Shown one piece after another: positions 22,032-30,123 of a stretch of DNA of 37,730 nt. Within the stretch, counting starts at the first letter, position 1; every line of letters begins with the position of its first letter. A program made the position numbers and the translations under genes. Source of the DNA: an uncultured Pelagibacteraceae bacterium (GTDB taxonomy: Bacteria > Pseudomonadota > Alphaproteobacteria > Pelagibacterales > AG-422-B15); the NCBI GenBank assembly GCA_902521655.1, contig CABYSM010000009.1:1-37730 (forward strand). The letters are read 5' to 3'. Under the pieces are notes generated by a model. It was given only the letters and a program-made list of their open reading frames with translations. It was not told where the DNA came from and ran no database searches.

Positions 22032-22886
22032 ATGGTACGTTTATTTCCACTGCTTTTTATAATATTATGGGCCTCTGCTTTCATAACCAGCAAAGCTATT
22101 GTTGAAGATTCAACTCCATTTGCTGCTTTAAGTTTAAGATTTGGTCTTGTTAGTTTAGGTTTTTTTTTATTTTGTATTTTTTCAAATAGTAAAATAATTT
22201 TAACTTTTAATGACTTTCTTAGAGCCTCAATAATAGGAATTTGTTTCCACAGTTTATACCTAGGCGGTGTATTTTATGCAATCTCAGAAGATTTATCAGT
22301 TGGAACAACCGCAATAATCGTATCATTACAGCCAATATTAACAGCAATATTTGCAGGTCCTTTTTTAAAGGAAATTGTAACGTGGAAACAGTGGGCTGGA
22401 ATTGTTTTGGGATTTATGGGCACGCTTTTAGTAATTGGTTTAGACATAGGAGACACAATACCAATTACAGGATTAATTGCTTCTTTGATTGGGTTAATAG
22501 CAATAACATCTGGAACGCTTCTTCAAAGGAAAATTGGAGGCAATATTCCACTTGCAACGAGTAATTTATATCAGGCTTTCAGTGCATTTATATTTCTAAT
22601 AATTATTACATTTTTATTTGAGAAATCATTTATTAATTTTTCTACTAGTTTTATTTTATCAATGAGTTGGCAGATTATATTTGTTTCTTTTGGTGCATTT
22701 ACTATTTTACAGTTTTTAATTAATACAGGCACTGCTAGTAAAACAGCAACACTATTTTTTCTTGTTCCACCAGTTTCTGTCGTGATGGCCTGGTTATTTT
22801 TAAATGAGAAAATGACAATTATCGATGTTATTGGACTTATCATTGCGACATTAGGTGTGTATATTGCTACAAGAAAACAAAGTTAA
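22032..22886 (+). CDS. EamA/DMT family transporter
   Basis: This 284-aa protein has ten membrane helices in two EamA repeats. LLFIILWASAFITSKAIVED at the start, LSLRFGLVSLGFFLF, then AIIVSLQPILTAIFAGPFLKE in the first half and FFLVPPVSVVMAWLFLNEKM in the second are typical. Inner-membrane metabolite export is the likely role; the substrate is unknown. It follows the haem monooxygenase gene by 41 nt. A weak hairpin between them makes co-transcription uncertain. Confidence 0.88.
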   Translation: MVRLFPLLFIILWASAFITSKAIVEDSTPFAALSLRFGLVSLGFFLFCIFSNSKIILTFNDFLRASIIGICFHSLYLGGVFYAISEDLSVGTTAIIVSLQPILTAIFAGPFLKEIVTWKQWAGIVLGFMGTLLVIGLDIGDTIPITGLIASLIGLIAITSGTLLQRKIGGNIPLATSNLYQAFSAFIFLIIITFLFEKSFINFSTSFILSMSWQIIFVSFGAFTILQFLINTGTASKTATLFFLVPPVSVVMAWLFLNEKMTIIDVIGLIIATLGVYIATRKQS

Positions 22887-22979
22887 TTTTCTTGATATAA
22901 AGATTCTAAATTTACTCATGCAAGAAACCTATGATGGTTGTACATTTATTTAATTATGAGTGCAGTTGTAAGCTGTTAT

Positions 22980-23540
22980 TTATTTAGTGAACTTAATTTC
23001 TTTAACATAAAGCTCTGCTAAGTGATCCCTTCCAAAGGCGACTATGCCAATAGAGGTTATTTTTTTAGGATTTATTTTTTTTGCTAAAAGAAAACCTGAT
23101 TTTTCAAAATCTTTTATAGGTAGAACGAATTCGTTAAAATTCTCATTAACAGTAAATTCAGAAGCATAATATTGCCAAGGAAGGATTGTCCCTGTAGTTC
23201 TTAAAAAGATATAATATTTTTGACTATTGCCTTTAGCCACTATTTTGACTGAGTTGGCATTTTCTAAATTGATATCTTTAAGATCTCTTCTGATTTGTAT
23301 AAAGCCACCATTGTTCTCGGTGGAAACATTTCCCTTTAATACGGCAATAATGTCTTCTTCAATAATTTGATATTCGACATAACCCGTGGAAACACCACCC
23401 ATTACGTCGTCTGCTATATATCTCCACTGCTCATTATTGCTAAAATTATCTTTGAACATGTCCTGTGCAAAACTCGTTTTCCCAATTATAACAGAAATAA
23501 ATACAGCAAATGTAATTGATAAAATGCTATTATTTTTCAT
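22980..23540 (-). CDS. CIA30-family secreted protein
   Basis: This 186-aa protein has a signal peptide (about residues 1-25, ending SFAQ). The mature part has the CIA30 pattern: WRYIADDVMGGVSTG, NNGGFIQIRRDL and VAFGRDHLAELYVKEI. The family is named after mitochondrial complex I intermediate-associated protein 30 and has a galactose-binding-like jelly-roll fold. Secreted bacterial members are unlikely to assemble complex I; carbohydrate or lipid binding is more plausible. It is the last gene of a seven-gene minus-strand operon. Confidence 0.8.
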   Translation of the reverse strand: MKNNSILSITFAVFISVIIGKTSFAQDMFKDNFSNNEQWRYIADDVMGGVSTGYVEYQIIEEDIIAVLKGNVSTENNGGFIQIRRDLKDINLENANSVKIVAKGNSQKYYIFLRTTGTILPWQYYASEFTVNENFNEFVLPIKDFEKSGFLLAKKINPKKITSIGIVAFGRDHLAELYVKEIKFTK

Positions 23541-23570
23541 ATACTTATTAATATTTAAACATCTATATTC

Positions 23571-24347
23571 TTAAATTGTTCTTACTATATAGAATACCCA
23601 AATTGGTATAATTAAAATCCAATATCCATACATCCACATTATTCCAACCACGCCGCCCCAATCAGATTGTTCATGAGTAACTTTTCTCTCATGAAATGAA
23701 TTATTAAGCTCCATTTTCATTTTCTCTGTATTGAAATGCATTGATTGATTTTGAATATCTTTGTTTCCCTTAATCCTATTTAAAATTGATTTCAGGTGAA
23801 ATACTTGCCATGGCAGATAGAAAACACCAAAAATGATATTTAAAATTACGAGTATATTATGGTCACTGGAAATATTGCTATTTAATAAAATAATACTGCA
23901 AATACTGTTGAATAAAAAAATAATAAACCAGCCTAATTCCTCATAAAAATAAAATCTCTCATATTTAATTAAGATAGCACCCCAACAAAAAAATTGTGAA
24001 ATTGTTACTTGTAATACCATTAGCCAAGATAAAGCTGTAACAAACATATACTCTTCATCATTAATAATTCTCAGTACATGACTGAACATAAAAATATAAG
24101 TGACTTCAACAATTGTTACTAAAAATCTAGTTATAAATACAGATGATAAAATTGAGTCAAACAAGACTGCTTTTGAAGCATAGTTAACAGGAAACATACA
24201 GCGATAGGCAGAAATCAGTAATAGGAATTGCGCGGGCACTAAAATCCACAAATTATCTGTTGCATCAAGGTATGTGAAAGTTCCCCAAAGTAGAATTAAA
24301 TTTGATATGACCCCCACTCTCAAAAAATTGAGTAAATTTTTGTACAT
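23571..24347 (-). CDS. multi-pass membrane protein of unknown function
   Basis: This 258-aa protein has about seven hydrophobic helices and one polar loop (about residues 190-225) rich in Asn, Lys and Glu before a last helix. I recognise no family. It lies between the DoxX-like gene (5 nt away) and the CIA30 gene (30 nt), so it belongs to the same operon. Many Phe and Trp residues sit at the membrane edges. It could be a sensor, transporter or electron-transfer partner; nothing in the sequence decides. Confidence 0.55.
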   Translation of the reverse strand: MYKNLLNFLRVGVISNLILLWGTFTYLDATDNLWILVPAQFLLLISAYRCMFPVNYASKAVLFDSILSSVFITRFLVTIVEVTYIFMFSHVLRIINDEEYMFVTALSWLMVLQVTISQFFCWGAILIKYERFYFYEELGWFIIFLFNSICSIILLNSNISSDHNILVILNIIFGVFYLPWQVFHLKSILNRIKGNKDIQNQSMHFNTEKMKMELNNSFHERKVTHEQSDWGGVVGIMWMYGYWILIIPIWVFYIVRTI

Positions 24348-24352
24348 ATCTT

Positions 24353-24745
24353 TTAATTTCCTATTTTGTATTTACCTGGATGCACCGCTGAAAGAATTAA
24401 TAAACCAGCAATAATTCCTGTATTTTTTACAAAATTTTGCAACTCGTGCCGTTGCTCAAGACCTGACTCCATGTTCCAGAAATCATGCATATAGTAATTG
24501 ATAATGATGGTTAAAATTGCGAGACTAAAAGCTGAAAACTTTGAAAATTTTCCTATTAGTATTGAAATGGCACAAGCTGCTTGAATAACAATTGTCATGA
24601 CTAGTGCTATCTCCGTATATGGCACTTCATGATTAAACATATATTCTAGTGTCAGATTGTAATTAAATATCTTAAAGACAGCACCAAACACAAGAAAGTA
24701 GACGCCTATAATTATCCTACCAATTAACAAATTTATATTACTCAA
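24353..24745 (-). CDS. DoxX-family membrane protein
   Basis: This 130-aa protein has four helices. LIGRIIIGVYFLVFGAVFKI at the start, MTIVIQAACAISILIGKFSK in the middle and LQNFVKNTGIIAGLLILS near the end fit the DoxX/DoxD-like family. Members often accompany redox enzymes. The start is a TTG, 2 nt after the upstream stop. It lies in the operon with the sugar dehydrogenase-like gene, so a quinone-linked role is possible but not shown. Confidence 0.7.
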   Translation of the reverse strand: MSNINLLIGRIIIGVYFLVFGAVFKIFNYNLTLEYMFNHEVPYTEIALVMTIVIQAACAISILIGKFSKFSAFSLAILTIIINYYMHDFWNMESGLEQRHELQNFVKNTGIIAGLLILSAVHPGKYKIGN

Positions 24746-24747
24746 AA

Positions 24748-25281
24748 CTAATCATTCCAATTCATATATTTTTTACAGTTTACAGGAGTTTCAGATAAAT
24801 AGCTAAATCCTTCTTGCCAAATATATTCAGCGTTTAAACAGCATTCTAACATTTCTTTATTTGCACTATGTTGCTGGTAACAAATATTCTCAAGAGGCAT
24901 TCTTTTTTGATGATTAAATATTTCTAGCCCAAAAATTATTACGGATGAAATGATTAGAAATAGTATTCCAAAGATAAGTGTTAATTTTTTAAATTTATTG
25001 ATTGCCTTATCAAAGTAAAAAAAATAACTAAATGGAATAATTAAAAAAATAATTATTATTAAGAAAAGAGCATAGTCTGGAACGAGATATTGTATGTTTA
25101 CTTCATTTTCAAAATAATAATCGATAAAAGGTATATAGGTCAGAAAGGCTAGATAGACTAACCATGAGAATAACAATATTGATTTAATATTAATAAGTGT
25201 TTTGCTAGCTTTTCGAGTAATGGCGAAATATGGAAGCAGATAAAAGAGTAGAATTTTAGAAATTAAATAAACATAGAACAT
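24748..25281 (-). CDS. 4-TM membrane protein with Cys-containing tail
   Basis: This 177-aa protein has four hydrophobic spans (about residues 3-20, 32-51, 68-90 and 98-120). The polar C-terminal region of about 55 residues carries four cysteines (ENICYQQ, MLECCLNAE, PVNCKKY) and may face the periplasm. The family is unknown. The start overlaps the upstream sugar dehydrogenase stop (TAATG), which implies coupled expression. The cysteines could bind a metal or form disulfides. Confidence 0.55.
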   Translation of the reverse strand: MFYVYLISKILLFYLLPYFAITRKASKTLINIKSILLFSWLVYLAFLTYIPFIDYYFENEVNIQYLVPDYALFLIIIIFLIIPFSYFFYFDKAINKFKKLTLIFGILFLIISSVIIFGLEIFNHQKRMPLENICYQQHSANKEMLECCLNAEYIWQEGFSYLSETPVNCKKYMNWND

Positions 25282-26357
25282 TACGTTTTAACTAATTTCC
25301 ATATTCCACTGTTGTCATCATCTATGATAACAAATATTTCACCTGAATCATTCTGCTCAACATCACGTAATCGCCCCATACCTTCTATTAAGACTGTTTC
25401 ATTAGACGCTTTACCGTCATTAAAATCTAAACTAATTAGTCGTTGGGCTTTTAAGCTGGTTAAAATAACTTTATCTTTTAACTCTGGAAAAAGATTGCCT
25501 TTATAAAAGGTCATATCACTTACCGCTATTGAAGGGATCCATCTATAAATTGGCTTAAGCAGACCCTCTTTCCACGCACTACCATCACCAATTATAGAGC
25601 CATCATAGTCAGTTCCACCCCAAGCTACATCCATCCAGCCATAATTAGTACCTTTTACAACCTCACCAAAGAAGTCTCCCCCTTTTGGTCCGTGGTTTGT
25701 AATATAGATTGAATTATCATTTGAATTTAATGCTATTCCTTGAGGATTCCTCAATCCAATTTGGTAAACTTCTGGAAGCCAGTCTGGCTTAGATGAATAT
25801 GGATTATCCTCAGGTGATGAGCCATCTCGATTTATTCTTATAATCTTGCCTATATGATTTGTTGGATCTTGAGTGAAGCTGCCTTGCGCTCTCTCGCCTA
25901 CACTTGCATACAAAAGATCTTCTTTAATCATTAATCGAGAGCCCCAATGTATATTGTCCCAAAGAGGCGGCTGTGACTGAAAAATATTTTCCAAACTAAC
26001 CAATTCATTTCCTTGAATAAATCCTCTTGCAATAGACGTACTAGTTTTGTCATTCCCCATATCTTCTGTATAACTTACAAATATTTCTTCATTGCTGTAC
26101 AGAATGTCAAGCATGCCTGCTTGCCAATGAGGTTGTACAACTTTGAGTTCATGGTCAAAATTGATTACTTCTTTTGTTTTCAAATTAATTTTTAAAATTT
26201 CGCCAGTTTTTTGAGTAAGGAACAATTCATTGTCATTGATGAAGCTCATGCCCCATGGCTTAGTCAAATTATCGATTACTTTTTCAAGTTTGTAGTCGGA
26301 TGCATATGAAATTGATGAAAATAAAATGTATATAAAAATAGTTATTAATATTTTCAT
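25281..26357 (-). CDS. soluble PQQ-type sugar/aldose dehydrogenase (YliI/GDH-B family)
   Basis: This 358-aa periplasmic beta-propeller protein has a signal peptide (about residues 1-19, ending SYA). Family marks are LTKPWGMSFINDNELFLTQK, WDNIHWGSRLMI, GLRNPQGIALNSND, HGPKGGDFFGEVVKGTNYGW and the end EIFVIIDDDNSGIWKL. The family oxidises aldose sugars using PQQ and Ca2+. No pqq biosynthesis genes lie in the window, so the cofactor would come from elsewhere in the genome or the environment. It is the third gene of the minus-strand operon. Confidence 0.85.
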   Translation of the reverse strand: MKILITIFIYILFSSISYASDYKLEKVIDNLTKPWGMSFINDNELFLTQKTGEILKINLKTKEVINFDHELKVVQPHWQAGMLDILYSNEEIFVSYTEDMGNDKTSTSIARGFIQGNELVSLENIFQSQPPLWDNIHWGSRLMIKEDLLYASVGERAQGSFTQDPTNHIGKIIRINRDGSSPEDNPYSSKPDWLPEVYQIGLRNPQGIALNSNDNSIYITNHGPKGGDFFGEVVKGTNYGWMDVAWGGTDYDGSIIGDGSAWKEGLLKPIYRWIPSIAVSDMTFYKGNLFPELKDKVILTSLKAQRLISLDFNDGKASNETVLIEGMGRLRDVEQNDSGEIFVIIDDDNSGIWKLVKT

Positions 26358-26362
26358 ACTTA

Positions 26363-26743
26363 TTAATTTATTTTATTTACTGCAAATTCTTCAAGTTGGT
26401 CTTTGGTTACATAAGATAAAGCATTTAAGTGACAACTTTCTAAATACACACGAGGTGCTACTCCAGCATCGTATGCCTCTTTCCATCTAAGCGCGCATAA
26501 GCACCATCGATCACCTTCCTTTAAACCAGGAAAATTAAATTCAGGTCTTGGGGTAGATAAATCGTTTCCCATTGCTTTGCTAAATATAAGAAAATCCTCT
26601 GTGATTTCAGCACAGACTACATGACTTCCAAAGTCGTGTTCATCGGTATTGCAAAAACCATCGCGAAAATATCCAGTCACTGGATCATGACAACAGGCTT
26701 CTATTTTATCTCCAAATATATTGATAACTTCTTCTTTGCTCAT
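26363..26743 (-). CDS. DUF2237 protein
   Basis: The DUF2237 pattern is clear: CCHDPVTGYFRDGFCNTDEHD, HVVCAEITEDFLIFSKAMGND, LSTPRPEFNFPGLKEGDRWC, LCALRWKEAYDAGVAP. Several conserved cysteines suggest a metal or disulfide role, but the function is unknown. I place the start at the ATG at 26743 (126 aa); a TTG one codon earlier is possible. It is 9 nt from the small membrane gene upstream and 5 nt from the dehydrogenase gene downstream. Confidence 0.85.
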   Translation of the reverse strand: MSKEEVINIFGDKIEACCHDPVTGYFRDGFCNTDEHDFGSHVVCAEITEDFLIFSKAMGNDLSTPRPEFNFPGLKEGDRWCLCALRWKEAYDAGVAPRVYLESCHLNALSYVTKDQLEEFAVNKIN

Positions 26744-26752
26744 CAAGCTAAA

Positions 26753-26968
26753 TTAGGTCAAAAGGTATATATTTCCAACTATAAACAACGGTATTTGAAG
26801 CCCAAAATTGGTTAATATAGCTCTATCTGCCGTCATGTATCCAACAGCAGTCCAACCAATGGCTCCAGTTCCATGAACAAATATATTCAATGGGTAAATA
26901 TTAAGATTTGTTAGTAATATTCCTACAAGTATAAAGCATGTACTGCCCCATTTAATATAATTAACCAT
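26753..26968 (-). CDS. 71-aa two-span membrane protein, first gene of the operon
   Basis: It has two or three hydrophobic segments (about residues 7-25, 30-48 and 53-69) separated by YMTADRAILTNFG. I recognise similar small proteins in proteobacteria but cannot name a family with confidence. AGGAG lies about 7 nt before the ATG and an extended -10 promoter is visible upstream, so it leads the seven-gene operon down to 22980. Confidence 0.6.
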   Translation of the reverse strand: MVNYIKWGSTCFILVGILLTNLNIYPLNIFVHGTGAIGWTAVGYMTADRAILTNFGLQIPLFIVGNIYLLT

Positions 26969-26996
26969 AATTTACTCCTATTTATTTTTTCAAAGT

Positions 26997-27005
26997 ATTA
27001 TAACA
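26997..27005 (-). promoter_or_regulatory. extended -10 promoter of the seven-gene operon
   Basis: On the minus strand TGTTATAAT (27005-26997) is a consensus extended -10, about 29 nt before the ATG at 26968. No good -35 box is present, as is common with extended -10 promoters. Confidence 0.5.
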
Positions 27006-27054
27006 TTACTTTCATAATTTTATTATTTTACAATACTCTAACTATAGGAACATC

Positions 27055-28035
27055 ATGATTAAAACGAAAATTACAGAAATGTTTGGAATTGAACACCCAA
27101 TAATTCAAGGTGGAATGCACTACGTTGGTTTCGCTGAAATGGCAGCTGCAGTTTCTAATGCAGGTGCGCTTGGCATTATCACTGGCTTGACGCAAGAATC
27201 ACCAAAAGCTCTAGCTAATGAAATTGCAAGATGTCATGATATGACTGACAAACCTTTCGGTGTGAACTTAACTTTCTTACCTGGATTTGCTAATCCCGAT
27301 TATCCTGGATACATTGAATCTATCGTTAAAGGTGGAGTAAAAATTGTAGAAACTGCTGGAAGGAGTCCAGAAAAATTTATGCCCCTTTTAAAAGATGCTG
27401 GCATAAAAGTAATTCACAAATGTACTTCTGTAAGACATTCTTTAAAAGCTGAAAAAATTGGCTGTGATGCAGCAAGTGTTGATGGTTTTGAATGTGGGGG
27501 TCATCCAGGTGAGGATGATATTCCTAATATGATACTGTTACCGAGAGCTTATGAAGAGTTAACAATTCCATTTGTTGCTTCAGGTGGCATGGGTAACGGG
27601 CAGCAATTAGTTGCCGCACTCGCAATGGGTGCTGAAGGCATAAACATGGGAACACGATTTATTGCGACCAAAGAAGCTCCTGTACATCAAAATGTTAAAG
27701 ATGCCCTCGTCAATGCGAGTGAACTAGATACAGAACTGATTATGAGACCTCTCAAAAATACTGAAAGGGTTTTAAAAAATGACGCTGTGACACGCATACT
27801 CGATAAAGAAAAAGCACAAGGTGACAATCTTCAGATTCAAGATATTTTTGGTGAGGTTGCAGGCGTTTATCCAAAAATTATGCAAGAAGGAACAATGGAA
27901 GCAGGTGCTTGGAGCTGTGGAATGGTCGCTGGATTGATACACGATATTCCAACATGCAAAGAGCTTGTGGATAGGATTATTTCAGATGCTGAAAGCATAA
28001 TTCATGATCGACTGTCTAAAGTAAAAATTGCTTAA
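27055..28035 (+). CDS. PA1024-type NADH:quinone reductase (nitronate monooxygenase family)
   Basis: This 326-aa TIM-barrel flavoprotein follows the Pseudomonas PA1024 sequence as I remember it: GIEHPIIQGGMHYVGFAEMA, then CHDMTDKPFGVNLTFLPGF, IKVIHKCTSVRHSLKAEKIG, DGFECGGHPGEDDIP, ASGGMGNGQQLVAALAMGAE and NMGTRFIAT. PA1024 was first called 2-nitropropane dioxygenase but is an FMN-dependent NADH:quinone reductase. Quinone reduction is therefore the more likely activity, nitronate oxidation the alternative. It is divergent from the seven-gene operon, with AGGAA 6 nt before the ATG. Confidence 0.85.
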   Translation: MIKTKITEMFGIEHPIIQGGMHYVGFAEMAAAVSNAGALGIITGLTQESPKALANEIARCHDMTDKPFGVNLTFLPGFANPDYPGYIESIVKGGVKIVETAGRSPEKFMPLLKDAGIKVIHKCTSVRHSLKAEKIGCDAASVDGFECGGHPGEDDIPNMILLPRAYEELTIPFVASGGMGNGQQLVAALAMGAEGINMGTRFIATKEAPVHQNVKDALVNASELDTELIMRPLKNTERVLKNDAVTRILDKEKAQGDNLQIQDIFGEVAGVYPKIMQEGTMEAGAWSCGMVAGLIHDIPTCKELVDRIISDAESIIHDRLSKVKIA

Positions 28036-28094
28036 TTATTACTACCAAATTTAAGTATTTTATTGCTACCAAGATACAGTAGTAATTCGTATAA

Positions 28095-28490
28095 ATGACT
28101 GTTGATAAAGAAAAAATTATAGCTTCAATCGAAAATTCTCTAAAGTTTTATGAGTATGAGCTAACGGTTCCGTTGACAAATTTTATCTTCAGAACGCCTT
28201 TGCATTGGAATGTTATGCTCATTATAGCATTGGCAACATTCAAAGATGACTATGTTACTTCCTTTCAAGAAATTTGTAAGTCAATCCCTTCTAAAGTAGG
28301 CTCAAAATCTTCAATACAATCAATTATAGAAAATGGTATTCAAGAGGGTTTTATATTTAAGGCGCCCTTAGTAAAAGATATGCGAGTTAAATCTCTTACT
28401 CTTACAGATAAAGCAAAGAAAGATTTTGAAGCTTGGTTAATGGCTGATGCTGAAACATATACCCCGCTAGCTTTATCAGCACCGTTTTAA
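28095..28490 (+). CDS. small winged-helix-like protein, family unknown
   Basis: This 131-aa soluble protein has a middle part (about residues 38-115) that reads like a MarR-type winged helix: a helical stretch, SSIQSIIENGIQEGFIFKAP as a recognition-helix-like segment, then MRVKSLTLTDKAKKDFEAWL, similar to the DKRxxxLxLTxKG wing of MarR proteins. No ligand site is evident. It converges on the catabolic operon and follows the quinone reductase gene by 59 nt. A regulatory role for either neighbour is inference. Confidence 0.5.
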   Translation: MTVDKEKIIASIENSLKFYEYELTVPLTNFIFRTPLHWNVMLIIALATFKDDYVTSFQEICKSIPSKVGSKSSIQSIIENGIQEGFIFKAPLVKDMRVKSLTLTDKAKKDFEAWLMADAETYTPLALSAPF

Positions 28491-28492
28491 AT

Positions 28493-29314
28493 TTATCGTA
28501 CTACTTTTTTCCTAGTTCCTGGCTCAGGTGGCTTTTCTGCTCCTCCTGCAAAACACTGGGCTATAGACATCCATTCATTAGCAACGTCGCCTGCTAGTTT
28601 TAAGTTAACATCTTTTATATTTCTTACTTGGGTAACAACTTGACAGAATTCTTCAGCTAATCCTTCTATAATGTTTTCATTTGCTGGATCGTTGAATTCC
28701 CAAATCTCTCCAGATGGTGAGGTCAGTTTCAAATAGGGAGTGTCTTTTGGTAATGGCTTTTGATGAACTGCATAACACCATTTAAATGTATTATTTCCAA
28801 TGATTACAATATTCTTAATTCTATCTTCATTAACTCGGTCAACGCCAAGTGAATCATAAAGTTCTTGGGCATGTGCCCATGTTTCCATGTGTCTTGCGCT
28901 TATTGAGGAACGGGCACTCATATCAGGCCCCATCCATTTAACTCTCTTTTTTGGATCTGCAACAGCAAACCTTGTTGTCATATCTTCATAGTAATTCTTC
29001 CATGTATCAAGTAATTCTTTTCCTTGTTTGCCTTGAGTAATAGTTTCTTCAAACTGGTTCATGGTTGATCCTTTACCAAACATTTCAAGCGCTGCGTTTG
29101 CAAAATTTTTCCACTCCTCACCGTCTATTAATGACAAGTCTGCGGCATGGTTCCATACATGAAGGTGACCGATTACATTATTGATCGTCCATCCTTTGAA
29201 TTGAGTTTTCTCATTGAAATCATTGTCTGATAGATTTGACAGTAAATCATATACAGCGTTACTTTCTTCACAGAAATCATAAGCTTGCGGTAAAGATGTT
29301 TTAGCATCAGTCAT
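28493..29314 (-). CDS. TIGR03084-family (DinB-like) protein
   Basis: The protein has the mycothiol maleylpyruvate isomerase/DinB-like N-terminus (FKGWTINNVIGHLHVWNHAA). The TIGR03084 landmarks follow: SISARHMETWAHAQELYDSL, TFKWCYAVHQKPLP, LKLTSPSGEIWEFNDP, EEFCQVVTQVRNIKDVNLKL and IAQCFAGG. The His residues in GHLHVW and in METWAHA probably bind a metal. I place the start at the ATG at 29314 because it overlaps the hydratase stop as ATGA (273 aa); a GTG at 29323 is possible. It ends the minus-strand catabolic operon. Its enzymatic role is unknown to me. Confidence 0.75.
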   Translation of the reverse strand: MTDAKTSLPQAYDFCEESNAVYDLLSNLSDNDFNEKTQFKGWTINNVIGHLHVWNHAADLSLIDGEEWKNFANAALEMFGKGSTMNQFEETITQGKQGKELLDTWKNYYEDMTTRFAVADPKKRVKWMGPDMSARSSISARHMETWAHAQELYDSLGVDRVNEDRIKNIVIIGNNTFKWCYAVHQKPLPKDTPYLKLTSPSGEIWEFNDPANENIIEGLAEEFCQVVTQVRNIKDVNLKLAGDVANEWMSIAQCFAGGAEKPPEPGTRKKVVR

Positions 29315-30117
29315 TTTGACCACTTTGGCTTTCTCTTTTCAATAAATGAAGATATTCCCTCTTTACCTTCATCACTCAACATTCGCTCAGCAAATCCCTT
29401 TGCTGCAAATTCTATCATTTCTTTTCGTGTTAAGTGTCGTGTAGCTAAAACAATTTCTTTTGTTACTGCATTGGCTCCCGGTGCACATTTGAGAACACCT
29501 TTCTTTATATCAGCCTCTATAACCTTTAAATCATCAGCATCTTTTGCAACAAAGTCAGCTAGACCCATTTCATGTGCTTCTTTTCCAGTAAATCTTGCTG
29601 CTGTCAGCATAATTCTTCTGGCCTTTGCAAGGCCAATTCTTTGAGAAACAAATGGTGCAATTTGCGCAGGAGGAATACCAAGTGTTGTTTCAGTCAAGGC
29701 GAATTTACAATCTTCTGTGACAACAACAATATCACCGGCACATAACATTCCTAGTCCTCCAGCCATCGCAGCTCCTTCAGCCAGCATAATTACTGGTTTG
29801 GGATATGAGTTAATCATATCAAAAAATAATCCTGTCATTTCACTCGCATGATGAACATCTTTCAAGCCTTGCTCACCTCCCTGGAAACCTGTTTTAAACA
29901 TCTTTAAATCGCCACCAGCACAGAATATACCTCCTTCGCCTCTAAGAGTTACTCCTCTAACACTCAAATCATCTTTGACAGAGTCAAAAATATTCTTTAT
30001 GTCTGTGGTCAGTTCTTCTGTAAGAGCATTTCGCTTTTCAGGTTGATTGAACGAAATGGTTAACCATTCGTCTTCTAATTGTACGTCACAAGCTTTGGTG
30101 TTTGGTAAATTACTCAT
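29311..30117 (-). CDS. enoyl-CoA hydratase family protein, LiuC/AtuE-like
   Basis: This 268-aa crotonase-fold protein forms an oxyanion hole from FCAGGDL (65-71) and MAGGLG (118-123). Only the second catalytic glutamate is present (Glu143 in FALTETTLG); the first is replaced by Gly. LGIPPAQIAPFVSQRIG, then KARRIMLTAARFTGKEAHEMGLAD, resembles methylglutaconyl-CoA and isohexenylglutaconyl-CoA hydratases (LiuC, AtuE). With AtuA-like and acyl-CoA synthetase genes in the same operon, branched or isoprenoid acyl-CoA degradation is the best inference. Confidence 0.85.
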   Translation of the reverse strand: MSNLPNTKACDVQLEDEWLTISFNQPEKRNALTEELTTDIKNIFDSVKDDLSVRGVTLRGEGGIFCAGGDLKMFKTGFQGGEQGLKDVHHASEMTGLFFDMINSYPKPVIMLAEGAAMAGGLGMLCAGDIVVVTEDCKFALTETTLGIPPAQIAPFVSQRIGLAKARRIMLTAARFTGKEAHEMGLADFVAKDADDLKVIEADIKKGVLKCAPGANAVTKEIVLATRHLTRKEMIEFAAKGFAERMLSDEGKEGISSFIEKRKPKWSK

Positions 30118-30123
30118 GATAAA

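Noticed and set aside
26991-27010. Third Zur-like site (GTATTATAAC) before the seven-gene operon
   Set aside because: Only one half matches; the other half lacks the GTTATA arm, and the sequence is better explained as an extended -10 promoter.
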